Source of the DNA: Montifringilla adamsi
Taxonomy: Eukaryota; Chordata; Aves; Passeriformes; Passeridae
Assembly: GCA_017590115.1 (NCBI GenBank)
Contig: JAGGNK010015114.1
Location: 1,991,307 to 2,055,306 of the forward strand
Direction of reading: 5' to 3'
Length of the DNA: 64,000 nt
The notes under the pieces were generated by a model that was not told where the DNA came from, did not search any database, and saw only the letters and a list, made by a program, of their open reading frames with translations. Positions 37,801 to 50,700 of this stretch are shown here, piece after piece; position 1 is the first letter of the stretch; every line of letters begins with the position of its first letter. The translations under genes and the position numbers were made by a program.

Positions 37801-40800
37801 TAAATGGTTTCGAATAGATTTTCATAAGATTCAAAATTAGCGCTCTGAAACTGGAGAAGACTTGAGAAACTCTCCCACAAAGTAAATACTAAAAATTTAT
37901 TTTGAAGTTCCCAATTATGCATTTAGTCTAATAATCAAACATTTAAAAAAACCTCCCCTACAGCTGTAATAGATTCTCAAACATCTTCTGATATATATCC
38001 TACAATTGTTAGTAGATGAGCATTAAAGACACGGGTTTATTCAGAAGTTGGGAAGAGGTGGTGGCTTTTAAAAACACAATGGGAGTTGGTTTTTTTTGCA
38101 CAGGGTCTGATCCAGTTTCCAAAATGATGAGATGAAATAGAATATAATTTTTAAATTATGCATATTTCAGTATTATTTTATTCTTTTTCAACTTCTATTT
38201 TTGCATATGCTTTATACTATACATAATTATCAGTACAGTAGCATAATAAACACATAAATGTATTTATTATACATTATGTATTAAAACTGAGGTGTGCTCA
38301 AACATATTTTGAACTAATAGGAGTGTGCAATCATAAAAAGTTTGGAAAGCACGTGAAATTAAATCACTAAATCTGATCTTATCATGATGACTGCCCTCTG
38401 CATAATGCAGCTTCCTCAGAAAATACCAAATGAGTGAAGACCTGAAGTGATGGAATACAGAAATGGAAGAACTATGAGCTGTTTGCTGTGCTCTCGTCCA
38501 CATGGACAGCAGGAAAACTCTGTCACAAAGGGGAGTGTATCTACAGCAGGAATGCACGGCCACCTGTGAGCTGGCAATACACCCTGCAGAAAATTCCCTT
38601 CACAAAGCACAGCAAGCCACATTGTTTTGCCCTTTACAGGCACACTTTCTTGAGCAACAACTTGAAGTGCTGCAATTTGACTTCTCTAAATGTCAATAGT
38701 GATAATGGGGTTTTTCCCCCACTAGCTGCCTTAATAAATTGTTCCTAGAGTTACTGAAGGTATGAATGGAAGGAGCACAGCTGAAGAGTAACACTCAACT
38801 GAGAGTGCAAATGTAAATCCACTGACCTTGCTCTGTAAGTTCTGTCATTGATCTATATTCAATTTTGACTCAGCTTTTGCTGAAGACAGAAGAAATTCCA
38901 TGCTTTACAGTAATTTGCTTGAACTAGACCTACAATTCTGACTTTCTTTTAATACAATAAACTTCAATATTCACCGGCTCCACAACAATTCTTTCAGTAA
39001 ATCTTGAATGTCAACAGTGAGAACAGAGGCTTTTCTTTCTAGAAACAATAGTACAGTCAGCAAAGAACAAAGGTAAAACAGAATTTTAGCATTTCTCAGG
39101 GGGGTAATAAAAATTTCAGGTTCTTCTCAACATCAGTCATGTCCAGCCACTTCCAGTTATGCTACTGAGTGCAGTAGCTGCTTTTCACAGCACCTAAATG
39201 GCAAATTTTAAATAAGGCAGAACATTTAATTGTTATCCTTGAAAGCACCCATAAGGAGGTTCTGGTGGCTGGTGCTGTACTGTCAACTAAACCATCCCCA
39301 ACCATCTTGGGGAACCATTTTTTAACTTTAACCTCTCCAGCCCTGTGGAGGATAAAGGAGAGGATAAAAATAGATTATAAAGAAAAGCCCTTCTCCTATT
39401 GCAGTCTGTTTGTTTTAAACAGACATATTTTACGCACACTGTCATTATAATCATTTTCTAAAGGGCAATTATAAAAATCCTTTTAAAGAAAATCAATTTC
39501 CTAGACTCCTGTATGGGTGCTGCTGACATCTGATGTCATTTGACTTTCTGTTTGTCACATTGTACAATTTCTCCCACTAGGCCCTTCAATAAATTTTTCT
39601 GGAGATGCCTTCAAGGTATAATTCGTATCTTAGTACCTTGATCATTAGCTCCTGTTTCTAGAAAAAGCCTTGTAGGAGACATTATGAAATGTATTTGCAA
39701 TCACCCAGTGCCCTATGCAGAAATTCAGGCGAGCAATCTGAATATATTGCTTCAGTGCAAACACCTGATTTATGTTTTCATTATGTTTTCAGCCCTTCAT
39801 TTACTAGAAAGTCTTCCATCTATGTATCCCAGGACCGCTAAAAAGTATATAAACCTTCCAAGCAGCATTTTTGTCTGAAATCACATGAGGTAATGATTGA
39901 CTTGATGGGACATTCGAGACTAATTGCCTATTACAGCAATCAGTAACTTCAGCAATTACCGAGCTGCTGGATCCACTCTATACATAGGAGGGCTATAAAC
40001 TAGTGGAAACCTGCTTTTGTCACATAATCCTTAAATATGAGAAACACACCTCTATCCTGAATTTGTACAGAAGCAGTAGTGACACAGCTGGTTGCACACA
40101 CACAGCTGGGGGAACCCCCACTGCTGATCCCTGCAGAGGAAGCAGGTCCTTAGCAAGGTCCATTTCTGTGTGCCCTGGAACCAGCACACTGCGGGATGTG
40201 GTCGCTGGTCAGGGCACTGCAGAGCCACCCTGCGACCTGCCAGACCCCTCTCAACAGAGAATGGTAAAGCAAAACAACTTTTTCTTGGTTCAAACATTGG
40301 CTGATAAGAATAAAGTCCTTCCTCCTGTTTTTCTCTCCCAGAGCATAACTTGCTTTATTATGTAAGTGCCTAGAGCCTGCACACCAACCCAGGCATTTAT
40401 ACCTAACTTCCATTCTGGCAAACTCTGGTTTCCAGGTGATTTTTAATTTGAATGTGGTATTATTAGGAGGCAGAGAGCTTTTTCTTAGCACTACTGACCT
40501 AAGAAGGTCCTCACAGACAGAAAAATGATGGACTCATGCCACATCCAGGTGGCAGTCACATGCCTGAATGACTTAAAGAACAATGACCCCGAAAAACCAA
40601 TTGCTGAAGATCCTCAGGAACAGGTACGGAGTACAGGGAGTACTGTAGCACCTTGGACACAGTCTACAGTCAAGTAAATGCTTGATCCTTCGAGATGTGC
40701 TGTTTCTTGTCAGCTCTTGATCACAAAATACTGTTTTCCTTGCCTCCTCTGCTTTGGTGGTATGTAAATTACATGCAAGAATAACAGTCAGCATTAAGCT

Positions 40801-41319
40801 CCTGTGACTGACTCTTACAAGGCCATTTTGGTTATAAAAGAGGGTGGTCCCCTAAGCTCACACCTTTCTTTGGCAGGAATTTATGAACTAGCTTTAAGCA
40901 CCATTGACAGCCTGATACATGGGTCACTTGCAAATCAGTTTTTCTTGCTGAATTATTACACTATTAACTCTACAGCTTTCTCAGCTTTACGAAGTGCACT
41001 TCTGCAGTGTGTGTGAAGGATGAATAGCCTCAATAAATTCCACTACAGAAAGGAACAATGAGGAGAGCATATTGCTGACTTTAGGATAATGAAAGCAACG
41101 CCGGATTTCAGATTGTTTTGATGTGATTAACATTGTGTTCTCAGAGGTGAATGATTTTTAAAGTTTTCATTTTCTAGAAGCACATCTGAGAAGTGGATTC
41201 AGGAGATGAGACAGGATTTTATGATTATTTATCCCAGGACTATTGTTCCAGAAGCATCCCCATGAACCACCCGACCAAAGGGCTCACAATGTTTTCTATC
41301 TGGTGCGTGTGGACAAGAC
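34831..41319. other. Unique non-coding stretch
   Basis: About 6.5 kb without recognised genes or interspersed repeats. GC-richer patches at 36740-37130 and 40085-40260 carry overlapping frames on both strands (up to 120 codons) with no family resemblance. AT-rich sequence dominates 37640-38300. Confidence 0.55.
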
Positions 41320-41468
41320 GCAAGATCCCCCTGGCCCTGAAAGCCAGGTTAGAGCACACACAGAGCAGGCAGGAGGGGGGTTCACAGCCGCAGTCAAGAC
41401 ACTGGGAACCCTCCCCTGCCTGCTCTGTGTGTGCTCTAACCTGGCTCTCAGGGCCAGGGGGATCTTGC
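41320..41468. repeat. Long near-perfect inverted repeat (64-bp arms, 22-base loop)
   Basis: The left arm 41320-41383 begins GCAAGATCCCCCTGGCCCTG; the right arm 41406-41468 ends CAGGGCCAGGGGGATCTTGC. The reverse complement of the right arm matches the left arm with one substitution (A/G at the position after CCCTGA) and a one-base length difference in a G run near the loop. The loop 41384-41405 is unrelated. A few bases outside (GGAC on the left, GTCC on the right) could extend the stem across an internal bulge. The stem is GC-rich inside an AT-rich region. No family is recognised. It could fold as a cruciform or, if transcribed, as a long hairpin RNA. Confidence 0.95.
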
Positions 41469-44400
41469 ATCACGAAGTCCATCTTTGCCAAACTTCAACC
41501 ACTTGCCTGAGCAGCCACAAGATGTGGCAAGATCAAGAATGTCTCTTATGCCACATTACTTGGCAGTAGTCTACTCCAGACTGCATGGGCCAATGTCAGA
41601 CCTAGGTATCATTAACGGTACCCCAAATACTGGCTGTTGGAGAAATCACTGCAGTGACATTCCCTAGATATAGGTACAGAACTTCACCAGTCCAGTACAT
41701 ATTTAGCAGTTGTCAAATCACTGCTATCACACAGAGCCTGGATAATAAATGCCTCAAAGGAGAGCCTTTCACTCCCCTAAGTACCCACTTCAGATTGCCT
41801 CTCATGGTGTCAATCAGGTGTCAAAATTTACACGTTCATAATATGTGCTGTGAAAAAAAACCCAGAAATTATTGTTTGATTATGAGCCTCAGTAGAAAAT
41901 CCAGAAAAAACACCTATCTGTAACCCATAGTCTGACCACCATTTTAAACCGACCTTTTCAACTTCAGATCTGTTCACAAGGAGCAATGAGCTCCAGTCAT
42001 AGAAGCTAATTAACAGACATGAGCTGCTCCCACTCTTTGACCAACACAAATAAGATGCGTTATTTTAACCACCTCTGTAATGGTGGTTACATACATACAC
42101 CTCATGTCTGTCTCAGACATACATGCCCTCAGCAACACAGAGAGGCAAAACTCTAAAACCAGGACAGCTGTTTTGTCTTATAGGCTGGAATTTAAGAAAC
42201 TGAGAATACAATACGTGGAAAATCTCAGGCACTATGTAACTGTGTTCGCGCTGCAAAGTGCTGTAAGCGAAGAAAAATTAAGTCCCCAAGGAAAAATACC
42301 TTGAAATACCTATAGAAGTTATTTTCTTTGCAAATCTCTTCTGTCAAGATCTGTCCTGTGATTAACTGGCCATAATCATCATACGGGCATCTAAGCTAAA
42401 TAAGAAAACAAGGACATAACAGCTTGTAAGAGATTTTAAGGTTTACCGTGAAATAAGATAGTACCTAAGCATCTGACAGAAAAAATTAAGAAAACCAGTA
42501 TCTTTTCACTTATCCCTGCTAACAGCCAAAGGAGCAGCACAAGCAGAAGAGCAATGCTGGAAGTCAGTTTGTGGTGCTGCAGTTCCATGTTGTCCTGGCC
42601 TCTGTCTCACTGTTGTATTCTCTGTTCAGCACGCATGGTAACTGGATACTAGCAAGTGTTAGGGAGAAACAAAAGTAATTTTAAGAGAAGAAGGGGTTAC
42701 TCTCATCTCCACCTTCAGAGATTAATGGCCTCAGAGAGCTTGCACATACCCCAATGACAAGCTGTTGTGGCTTTCGAAGTAGAGGATGGATCCACTCACA
42801 TCCACATTAAAAACTACCATCCATTTTCAGCAGAAACTAAAGAGAAAAGACCTTGACTTTCAGTACTCATTCAAGCATTCATACATGTAGTGATTTTACC
42901 TAAAAGACCATCTCTAGGAAAGCACACGGATATTAATTTACTTTGCTTATCAACTTCCTAAAATACCCCTTTGTTACACTGAAAGACAATCAAGGAGTAA
43001 TCCCAGCAGAAAAAAGCAGATCCTCCCCTTTCCTCAGTGAACTTAACTTACTAAATTGTACCTTATGTATAGGTGCAACATTGAAATACCATGACCTATC
43101 AATTACACACTTTAGTTTGTTTGGAAAAAAATCATCCCAAATGTTCCATATCTAACCATTTCATTTTACGTGAGAATAAATAATTTTAGTAAGTCTACCT
43201 GTAATGGTTCACTGAGAATTACATGGAAAAATTCTACATCCATTATCTGCCAAGCACACTACCCTATGGCAACAGTATCTGAGAATTCCCCTTCTCCAGC
43301 CCAGTGAGTTCCATCAGCAGGGGGAGGGGAGTTCCATGCTCAGCGTCATTCCTGGGCACAGGGCACGCACAGAGGAAATGTTTCCTGACAGGAACACGTT
43401 TGCGAAGAATTTGTTTCACACGGTATTTTGGACAGCTCTTAACACCAAAGGGATCTCAGCAGGGGATTCTAGATGTTATTTAATATGGATAAAGAATAAT
43501 AATGATGTTTATCAAAGCAATGGGGCTTTCAGATGAAATGCACTACATCAGTGCAATCTATTAAAAGAATTTAGTTTTTTCTATGGGCAAACTTGCAAGC
43601 CACCACTTAAGAAACCTGACAAATGATGCAGCTCCTGCAGATGGAGTGAGTCTTGCTTTTCCATGAAAGCATCCTATTATTGGAAAACATTAACAGCCAT
43701 ATGATAATTAGACTCTAACAACTATTTTTCATAACTAAGCTTCTTAATCCATTTGGTATATGAATAGAAAAACAATTGCTTGTGGAATATTTATGATAAT
43801 CCTTAAACTGGGCATAAATAGCACAGAAATTATTAAGTCTTAGGAACACATCCAATTATGAGAAGGCAGCAGAAGGCTTAGTAAAATACACAGTCAAACA
43901 CTTTAAACTACATTAACACAGCTGCACATGACACAGAACTTCAATGCTAATCAATCAAAGCATTAAAGGAGGTCGTGTTGTGTTTGGATTTTTGTAAAGC
44001 AAAACAAAGGGCATTCCCCTGCTTCCCCACCCCCACCGAAAATCCTGTTTGGGGCCGATTACATAACCAAGCCTAAAGTAATGTTTCTCTAGTACTTCCT
44101 GAACTTCAGCAAAAGCATCTCATGGGGAAATTCAACCCACCTCACATGTCCAAAACATTTCAAGCTCCATTTGCTGCAGAATGCTGATACCCACCATTAC
44201 CTGACCTAATTGAGAATCATTATGTGCAGCTGGAACTAAAGGTCTCCTGTGATCTCTAAAGCTCCTCCAAAGTCTCCAAGAGAAGCAGCACCCAGAGAGA
44301 GTGTACTGGTGTACAGACCTCTCTACTAAAATGCAGGCCCAGGAGAGATTCCAAGGTATTGTTTTGAAAGAGTGTGAATGGACATTTAATGACTTTGCTT

Positions 44401-46110
44401 TGAACATATTCAGGGACTACTGATAAAAAAGTGGGTAAACATTTTTTCCATGAATATTTATGATTGACATTTAAACACTTTACCTTTTATGCTACTTTTG
44501 ATTGATTACTCATACAGTAATTTGAGCTCTCTTGATTTTAATGTTCAAGCAAAAGTTTACTTCGTTGAAACCTACAGAATGCATAAGACTGAACTTTGTT
44601 GTTACAATTTTAGGCTATTAAATGAAACACTTGCAAGAAAATGTAAAATAATGATTTCTAATTTTAATAAGAACTCCGTTAATAAACAAATTTTAAGAGG
44701 AATAAACAGTAATACAGTACATTACAGTCTTAAAATATAAAGCAAGTTGATAAAACTATGAGTAAGAAATAGCAAAGTTTTCTTGCTATCAGTACTATCA
44801 GGTATTACAGAATGACACAAAATTGGAGAAGTGTTTTGTTTTCAAAGATTATTAAACTGCTCTAGAACAAATAGAAGGCATTTTAATAGCATTTAACAGA
44901 AAAACTTCTCTGGTTTTGATAAGCTTTTGACAGAATTTGGTATTCAAATTCAGATACAGTCAAACAAGGTTGAAAACAATGGATTTAAGTAATAGAGACA
45001 AGAGAATTAAGGGCCTTAAAAGACAAAGATATCTAAATAAATCAGCTGTTTCACAGGCAGCCAGCAACAGGATTTATGTTGTGCGTAATGTGCTCTTTTC
45101 AAAACCCACTAATATCAACTGAAAGGCTCCCCCTGACAAAAGAGGTCAAATCAGCCAGCAATCATGGTATTTCACTCAGCATTAGCAGCAAATAACAGAG
45201 TAGCCCAACTGAGATAAAGACATAATAACTAAAAACTCCATTTTCAACTAAATCAAACATATTGAGGCACTGAAACTAAAGATTGAGTCAAAAAGCAGTG
45301 CTGATACTTGCAGTCTCATTCAACACATCAAAACAAATCCCCTCCCTTCAGTAAGGGAACGTAGAGAGGGCTTCCATCAGCCACCCAGACTTTTCATACT
45401 CAGGTTAAGGTTTCACTCAGGGCCAGTAAAAATGAACCTAACTTCTGGTTTTCTCCCAAAGAGAGTGAAAGTGATGTGACTGTAATGAGTACAAACCTGC
45501 CTCAAATCCTACAACCCCTTTAACCCCAGGGTGCTGAAACAGCAGCACCAACCCAGTGACCCATCCACAAGCACTGCACAGCCCCAGTGTCACTGGGCTG
45601 GGGGCCGCGCTTGGTGGCATCCAAGCTGATGATGCCCAGTGTGCGCTGCCACAGGCACGGTCCCATTGCCACGTCTGGCAGAAGGCAGAGCTCTGCACAC
45701 CCAGAACAGCAAGCAGCCCTAGCCTGTAAGGAGACCTTACCCCCTCAGCAAGGACTTCACTCTAAGAGCTGCTTTTTCTGCTATTGTTTGCTTGTTTTTT
45801 TCACAGCATATTAAGAGTACTAGATCTGCATCTCTGTTATTCATGCTGTAAAAATAAAGCAGAACCAGCACAACAACAGTGAACCACTGACAACAGAAAC
45901 ACACAAATATCTGTACTGGAGACAAAATTAAGAGTCTCTTGTTGTCAAAGTGAAAAAGCATGGACCACCTGAAAAAACATCACAAGTTTATCATTGCAAG
46001 TAGTTCAGCATCCACATGAAGCGGCTACCTAGACTCTGTGACTGCCATAAAAATATAAAAAATAAGTACTCAACCTTTGCCCTGTTACTGAAAAGAGAAA
46101 AATGAGGAAG
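41469..46110. other. Unique non-coding stretch
   Basis: No gene or interspersed repeat is recognised. Open frames are under 95 codons. The sequence is AT-rich at 43660-43960 and 44400-45000. Confidence 0.55.
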
Positions 46111-46460
46111 TGAATTACGGATCATAGTTGTTAAAAATGGGACCAGACTCCCGGTACTAAAAGTGATTTTTGCATTTATTATAATAAAAAGCAAGGCCTA
46201 AAGCATGGGGCCTGTGGGCCGAGCAGGAGCGCTCCCGTCGAGGAGCCAGCGCTGGGTCTTCTTCAGCAGGGATGTCCCTGATGTTTGAATTACGGATCAT
46301 AGTTGTTAAAAATGGGGCCAGACTCCCGGTACTAAAAGTGATTTTGGCATTTATTATAATAAAAAGCAAGGCCTAAAGCATGGGGCCTGTGGGCCGAGCA
46401 GGAGCGCTCCCGTCGAGGAGCCAGCGCTGGGTCTTCTTCAGCAGGGATGTCCCTGATGTT
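46111..46460. repeat. 175-bp tandem duplication covering an LTR end
   Basis: Copy one is 46111-46285 and copy two 46286-46460, both beginning TGAATTACGGATCATAG and ending CCCTGATGTT. I count two differences: GGGACCAG versus GGGGCCAG, and ATTTTTGC versus ATTTTGGC. Each copy holds about 18 bp outside the inferred LTR end plus the first 157 bp of the LTR, so the duplication happened after the LTR inserted. The near identity makes it young, or alternatively an assembly duplication. Confidence 0.95.
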
Positions 46461-46777
46461 CCAGGTGGAGCGGCACAGCTCCCCTGGGTCAGATGTCCCT
46501 TTTTATCCTGTTTTTTTGTCCCTTTGGATTGGTTTCTGTTTGGATCCTTCATTTGCACGAAGGTTTAAGGTGCTTGATTGGCCCATTACAGTTCTGTCCA
46601 GGTTGGCTCATTCTGCTCGGGCAGTGGTGCACTTTACTTAGGTGTGTTATGGTATGTTGAGTACTGTATTTCTTAGAACTACCTTTTTAACCCCTTTTAC
46701 AATATAACAACTAAACTAACAGTACATGCTTAACAATTATCAACTATTTTACAGCAGTTTCTAACCTATTTTTAACA
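46129..46777 (-). mobile_element. Solo LTR with duplicated 3' part, minus strand
   Basis: The inferred ends are TGTTAAAAAT (46129-46138, and again at 46304 in the second copy) and ATTTTTAACA (46768-46777), a perfect 10-bp inverted repeat of the TG...CA kind. Without the duplicated part the LTR would be about 474 bp (46304-46777). On the minus strand a TATA-like ATAAAAAG lies at 46497-46505, and AATAAA follows about 150 bp downstream (TTTATT at 46350-46355, and again at 46175-46180). That is the normal LTR order. Flanks ATAGT (left) and AGAGT (right) could be a 5-bp target duplication with one mismatch. There is no internal retroviral sequence. The LTR class is uncertain. Confidence 0.75.
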
Positions 46778-47454
46778 AGAGTGAAAGCCATTGAACTCAT
46801 TACACCAGCAAATAACTTCCCTCAAGCTTTGCCTACATGTTATAGGAGAGAGGAGCATTGTCACAAACGACAGGGAGAACAACAGAGAAAAGAATTCTGG
46901 AACTCTATCTGCTCCAACTGGCATTAGCTATACTGGAAGAAATACAAAGATATTTAAAAACACTGGTAAGTGGGAAGATAGAAGACGTCATGATGAGCAG
47001 TTAAGCAGAACAATAAGACAGAAGGTCAATCCTACAAAAAAGAAGGGAAAGGAAAGAAGTTAAGTTTTATTTAATATCATGTGGGAAAGAGCTCACTTAG
47101 AAAGAATGAACTTAAAAAATTGCTCTGAATACAATAGTGGAGATGGTCTGTTTCAAATAAGAGAAATACTGACTGTCCTGTTCCTGGCCACTGACAGAGC
47201 AAATGGCAATGACGGAGACATAAATCTGACACCAAAATCTTTAACCATCCCACATCTGTACTGAAAAACAAACTACCTACTTCTAGAGGAGAAGTACTCC
47301 AACTCTGTGGGCATACTTGGGAAGAATTAGGCCATGAGTTTATTTCCAGCTTGCCAGCATTGGGCCAGGCTGTCCTGCAGTCCTCAACCTTCTCAGGCTC
47401 TCCGTGGGCTGCAGAAGCAGAAACACAATGCCAGCCATGGTGTAGTTTGCTGGA
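46778..47454. other. Unique non-coding stretch
   Basis: Nothing recognisable up to the CR1 fragment. The minus-strand 186-codon frame 47077-47637 is mostly antisense to that CR1. Confidence 0.5.
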
Positions 47455-47770
47455 TGCCTCCTGAAAGGAGGTTGCAGTAAGCTCGGAGGTTGGCTTTTTC
47501 TCCCTAGTAACAAGCAATAGGTCAAGACGAAATGGCCTCAAGCTGGACAAGGGGAGGTTTAGTTTAACATTAGAAAAACAAACAAAAAAAAAATTCCTAA
47601 CTGGAAAGGGTTGCCCAGGGAAGTGATGCATCGCCATCCCTGCAGGTCTTTGTCAGACGTGTAAGTGTAGCTCTCAGGGACATGGGTTAGTGGTGCACTT
47701 GGCAGCGTCAGATTTATGGTTGCACTCTATCTTAAAGGTCTTTTCCAACCTAAATGACTCCACGAATCTA
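47455..47770 (+). mobile_element. CR1 LINE 3' fragment, plus strand
   Basis: The sense-strand blocks are GTAACAAGCAATAGGTCAAG, ATGGCCTCAAGCTGGACAAG, GGGGAGGTTTAGTTTAACAT, TGCCCAGGGAAGTGATGCAT and GGTCTTTTCCAACCTAAATG. They follow the CR1 3' region in order up to its last bases, CACGAATCTA. A short A-rich run (47577-47591) has replaced a few codons of the CR1 sequence. The 5' boundary is a truncation near 47455. It is clearly a dead copy, though less diverged than the two reverse transcriptase remnants elsewhere in the window. Confidence 0.92.
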
Positions 47771-50700
47771 ATTCCAAGCCTTGCTGATTTTTTTCTTCTA
47801 TTAAGAGTCAATGTAGAGTTAAAGAACAAAGAGCTTTGTGCAGCACAACAGAAATTTTAATGCTCTTGCACCTGACCTTAGAGCACCTTCAAAGGAAAAG
47901 GTACCGGGTTTTTCCACAAGTATTATGTACCATGGATAAAACCTATGCTAAGTGACTATACTTGTAATTTTCATGAGCAGTTATTTGAATGCAACATGGC
48001 ACAAGGCTGACTAAGTATGCTAGTTTTGCTTCTTACTTTCCCAAGAATTTTAGAACAAAGAAAGAAAAATGAAAAAAACCCATCACCATATACCCAACTA
48101 TAGAAAAGGTGCAGGGAAAAAGTTATTTACTTTTTCTAAAGGGTTTTGACCCCCACAATTTTCAGTTTGTTTATGACCTGTTCTTCTACCTTCATGAAAG
48201 TGAAGCTGTGTGACTCAGCACATTACACTCCTCTACAACCTTCAGTTCACCTAATCTACTGGGACACAATTTGCAGTTCTGTTAGATGAAAGTGGAGTTC
48301 AGAAGAAAAAGGATGGAGTTGTTAGCAAAAACTGCTAAGCTAATTTTTGCCTGCAGCAACGTTCATAAATCTGCTGCAGGCAAAGTCTTAACTCTTTCAC
48401 CTGCAAAACTAAGGCAAGAAAACTGGTTTCGAATCCCATTCAAAACAAATTAATAATTTTCACTTTCAAGTTTCTTGGAAGTGCAGTTCATGAGAAATAA
48501 GTCTGCAACTGCAAATGAAATTTAGCAAAGGTTCTACATAAATACACATCTCTATACTTTTAACTAATATGACAATGCTTCTGCAAAATGAAAGAAAAGG
48601 AGCTGTTGAAATGTAAAATAACTTATAATCAAATCACTTACTTCTCTACTACAGTGAACATGCTATATTTAATAAAAAGTAAAATGCAAAATGAAAAGCA
48701 ATTCACTAGAAGTCTTGGTCTTTACTGATAGGCAGACAGCCTGTGCGTTGTTTGATCCAGTTCTCTTCATCCCACATAGAATCATATCAAGGCACAGCCT
48801 TTTGTCAATGCTCATTCATCCCTAAAATCTGTTGCTTTGTTTCACTGTTCTTTTGGCTAAAAAAGAATTGGCAAGAACTGCCTTTACCACACATTCTAAA
48901 ATAGTTTCAGTGAGGCCTTTCAGTCTTGCTTTTTGAGAAACGCTCCATTTTGACTCTTAGTTCAAGCAAGTCAGTGGTGATTACACACCAGTACCTGCTC
49001 AGAAGTACTGTCAGATAAGAAAATCTTCCTCTCAGAGAAGACTGATAATATACAGGTTTGTACAGGTTTGACAGTTCACACATCCTGAACAAAGGATCCC
49101 ACAGATTTAATAAGCAGTTGATATTCTGGGGATGTTCCAGTTTAAAGGTAATATTTTTATAATCCATGTCCTCAGAAAAATCTGAAATCTTGAGAAGGCA
49201 ACCATGCTTTGTTAAGATGATGAAGATTTTATTAGAGAGGCACTCTGAAAGGAAACCACTGCACCCCAGTTGTGTCTGTGTAACAGTACTGGGAACTGGC
49301 AGGTTTCTAGGCAGTTACTCCTCACTCTTGGAAGAATGAAGGCCAAGGAGTAAAGCCCTTTATAAGAACAGGAATTTTACTACAGATTTTCACACTTGGA
49401 TCTGTTTCTAGTTACCTTCATTATCTGAAGGAAGGGGAAAATAGAGAAACAACAACTTTATCAGAACAGCAACTTCACAGGTGCTTCTACTGGCATGGAG
49501 GAAAATAGCCCAGTTCCTCCTCCTCCCTGGGCTCCTACTGTTAAACAGCAGAGGAAACAACCAGATGCGGTTGTGTTCTCAGTGCTAATACCAACTCAAC
49601 AAGCTACCAGGAACCACCACTGTCTGCTCGGGTTTCTGTGACAAGCTTTATGCACTTCCTTCTGCGTTTCTTGGAGTCCTTAAATTTTAGAATAAGACGG
49701 TCAAAACCCGGCAAGAACAGACAAGCGTTTCCTTCCTGGGAAGAGCAGCAGCGCTCAACAGAAGGCACTGGAAGCCAGCACAGTCTACTGAGCTGCAAAT
49801 AAATTTTGTGTTTCTGTTCCCTAGATACAACACCAAATGAATGTGTCTTGTTGCTCACTGCTGAGACTAAGCCCTTGGCTGACTTTCAGTGCTTGTGGAG
49901 CAGTTCTGGGGATTGATGCAGACTGCAGAAAACTACTACAAGAGAAAACAATGGCAGAAGTAGCACTGATCTGTATGTCTCTTTTGCTGGTCTTAAGAGG
50001 TAGCTGCCTCTGCAGAAACAGGACAGATCAGTCAGCTGTTGCCACCTTGGCTTCAAGGTCGTCACTTCTTTTCTCCCAAGTTGAAAGTACATCCTCCAAG
50101 AAACGCCACCATCTTTTGTGCATCATCCCTTCAGGTTCTGGCAAAAACAACCCAAACTGAAACTATAGCAAATCTCCTTTTATGCAAACACAAAACTGAA
50201 AAGGTTGGGGAAAGAAAAACCAGAACATTAAGACAGAAGCCACAGAAGGAGCATTGCTTGTACTTTTCTGCTCCAAATATACACGAGATTATTCAAGTTA
50301 CCGAAAACTGAACTTCTAAGTCTTTCCCAATAACCTTTCTACCATCTGTTTCTTGATTCTTTCTGTGTTTAACAGGTCACAAGTGTATTGTTTACTGTCA
50401 TCCATGGAAGTCTGACTGCTCTAAACTGACTGTCAAATTCACACTGGATCCAAAACAAGACCTTCCTCGAGGTACCCAGTATATTTTCCTCTCGTTCTCC
50501 CCCTCTACAGTACTTCTTTCTGTATTTACCTGTACCACCTCAGCTGCTAACACATGAGCATTACAAACAGGCTACAAAGATGCCTCAAATTTTCCCTCAT
50601 ACAGTGTCACACTGCAGCTGATCTGAAGCTGCCCCCTAAACTCAACTAATCTAGAAGAAAACAAGTCCCTGGATAAGGCAGGGATAGGTTGGATTCAAAC

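Noticed and set aside
47077..47637. 186-codon minus-strand open frame
   Set aside because: Most of it is antisense to the plus-strand CR1 fragment, and its peptide is the reverse reading of CR1 3' sequence.
48424..48440. GGTTTCGAATCCCA, resembling a tRNA T-loop/B box
   Set aside because: The box has an extra T, the T stem does not pair, and no acceptor, D or anticodon arms can be drawn upstream.
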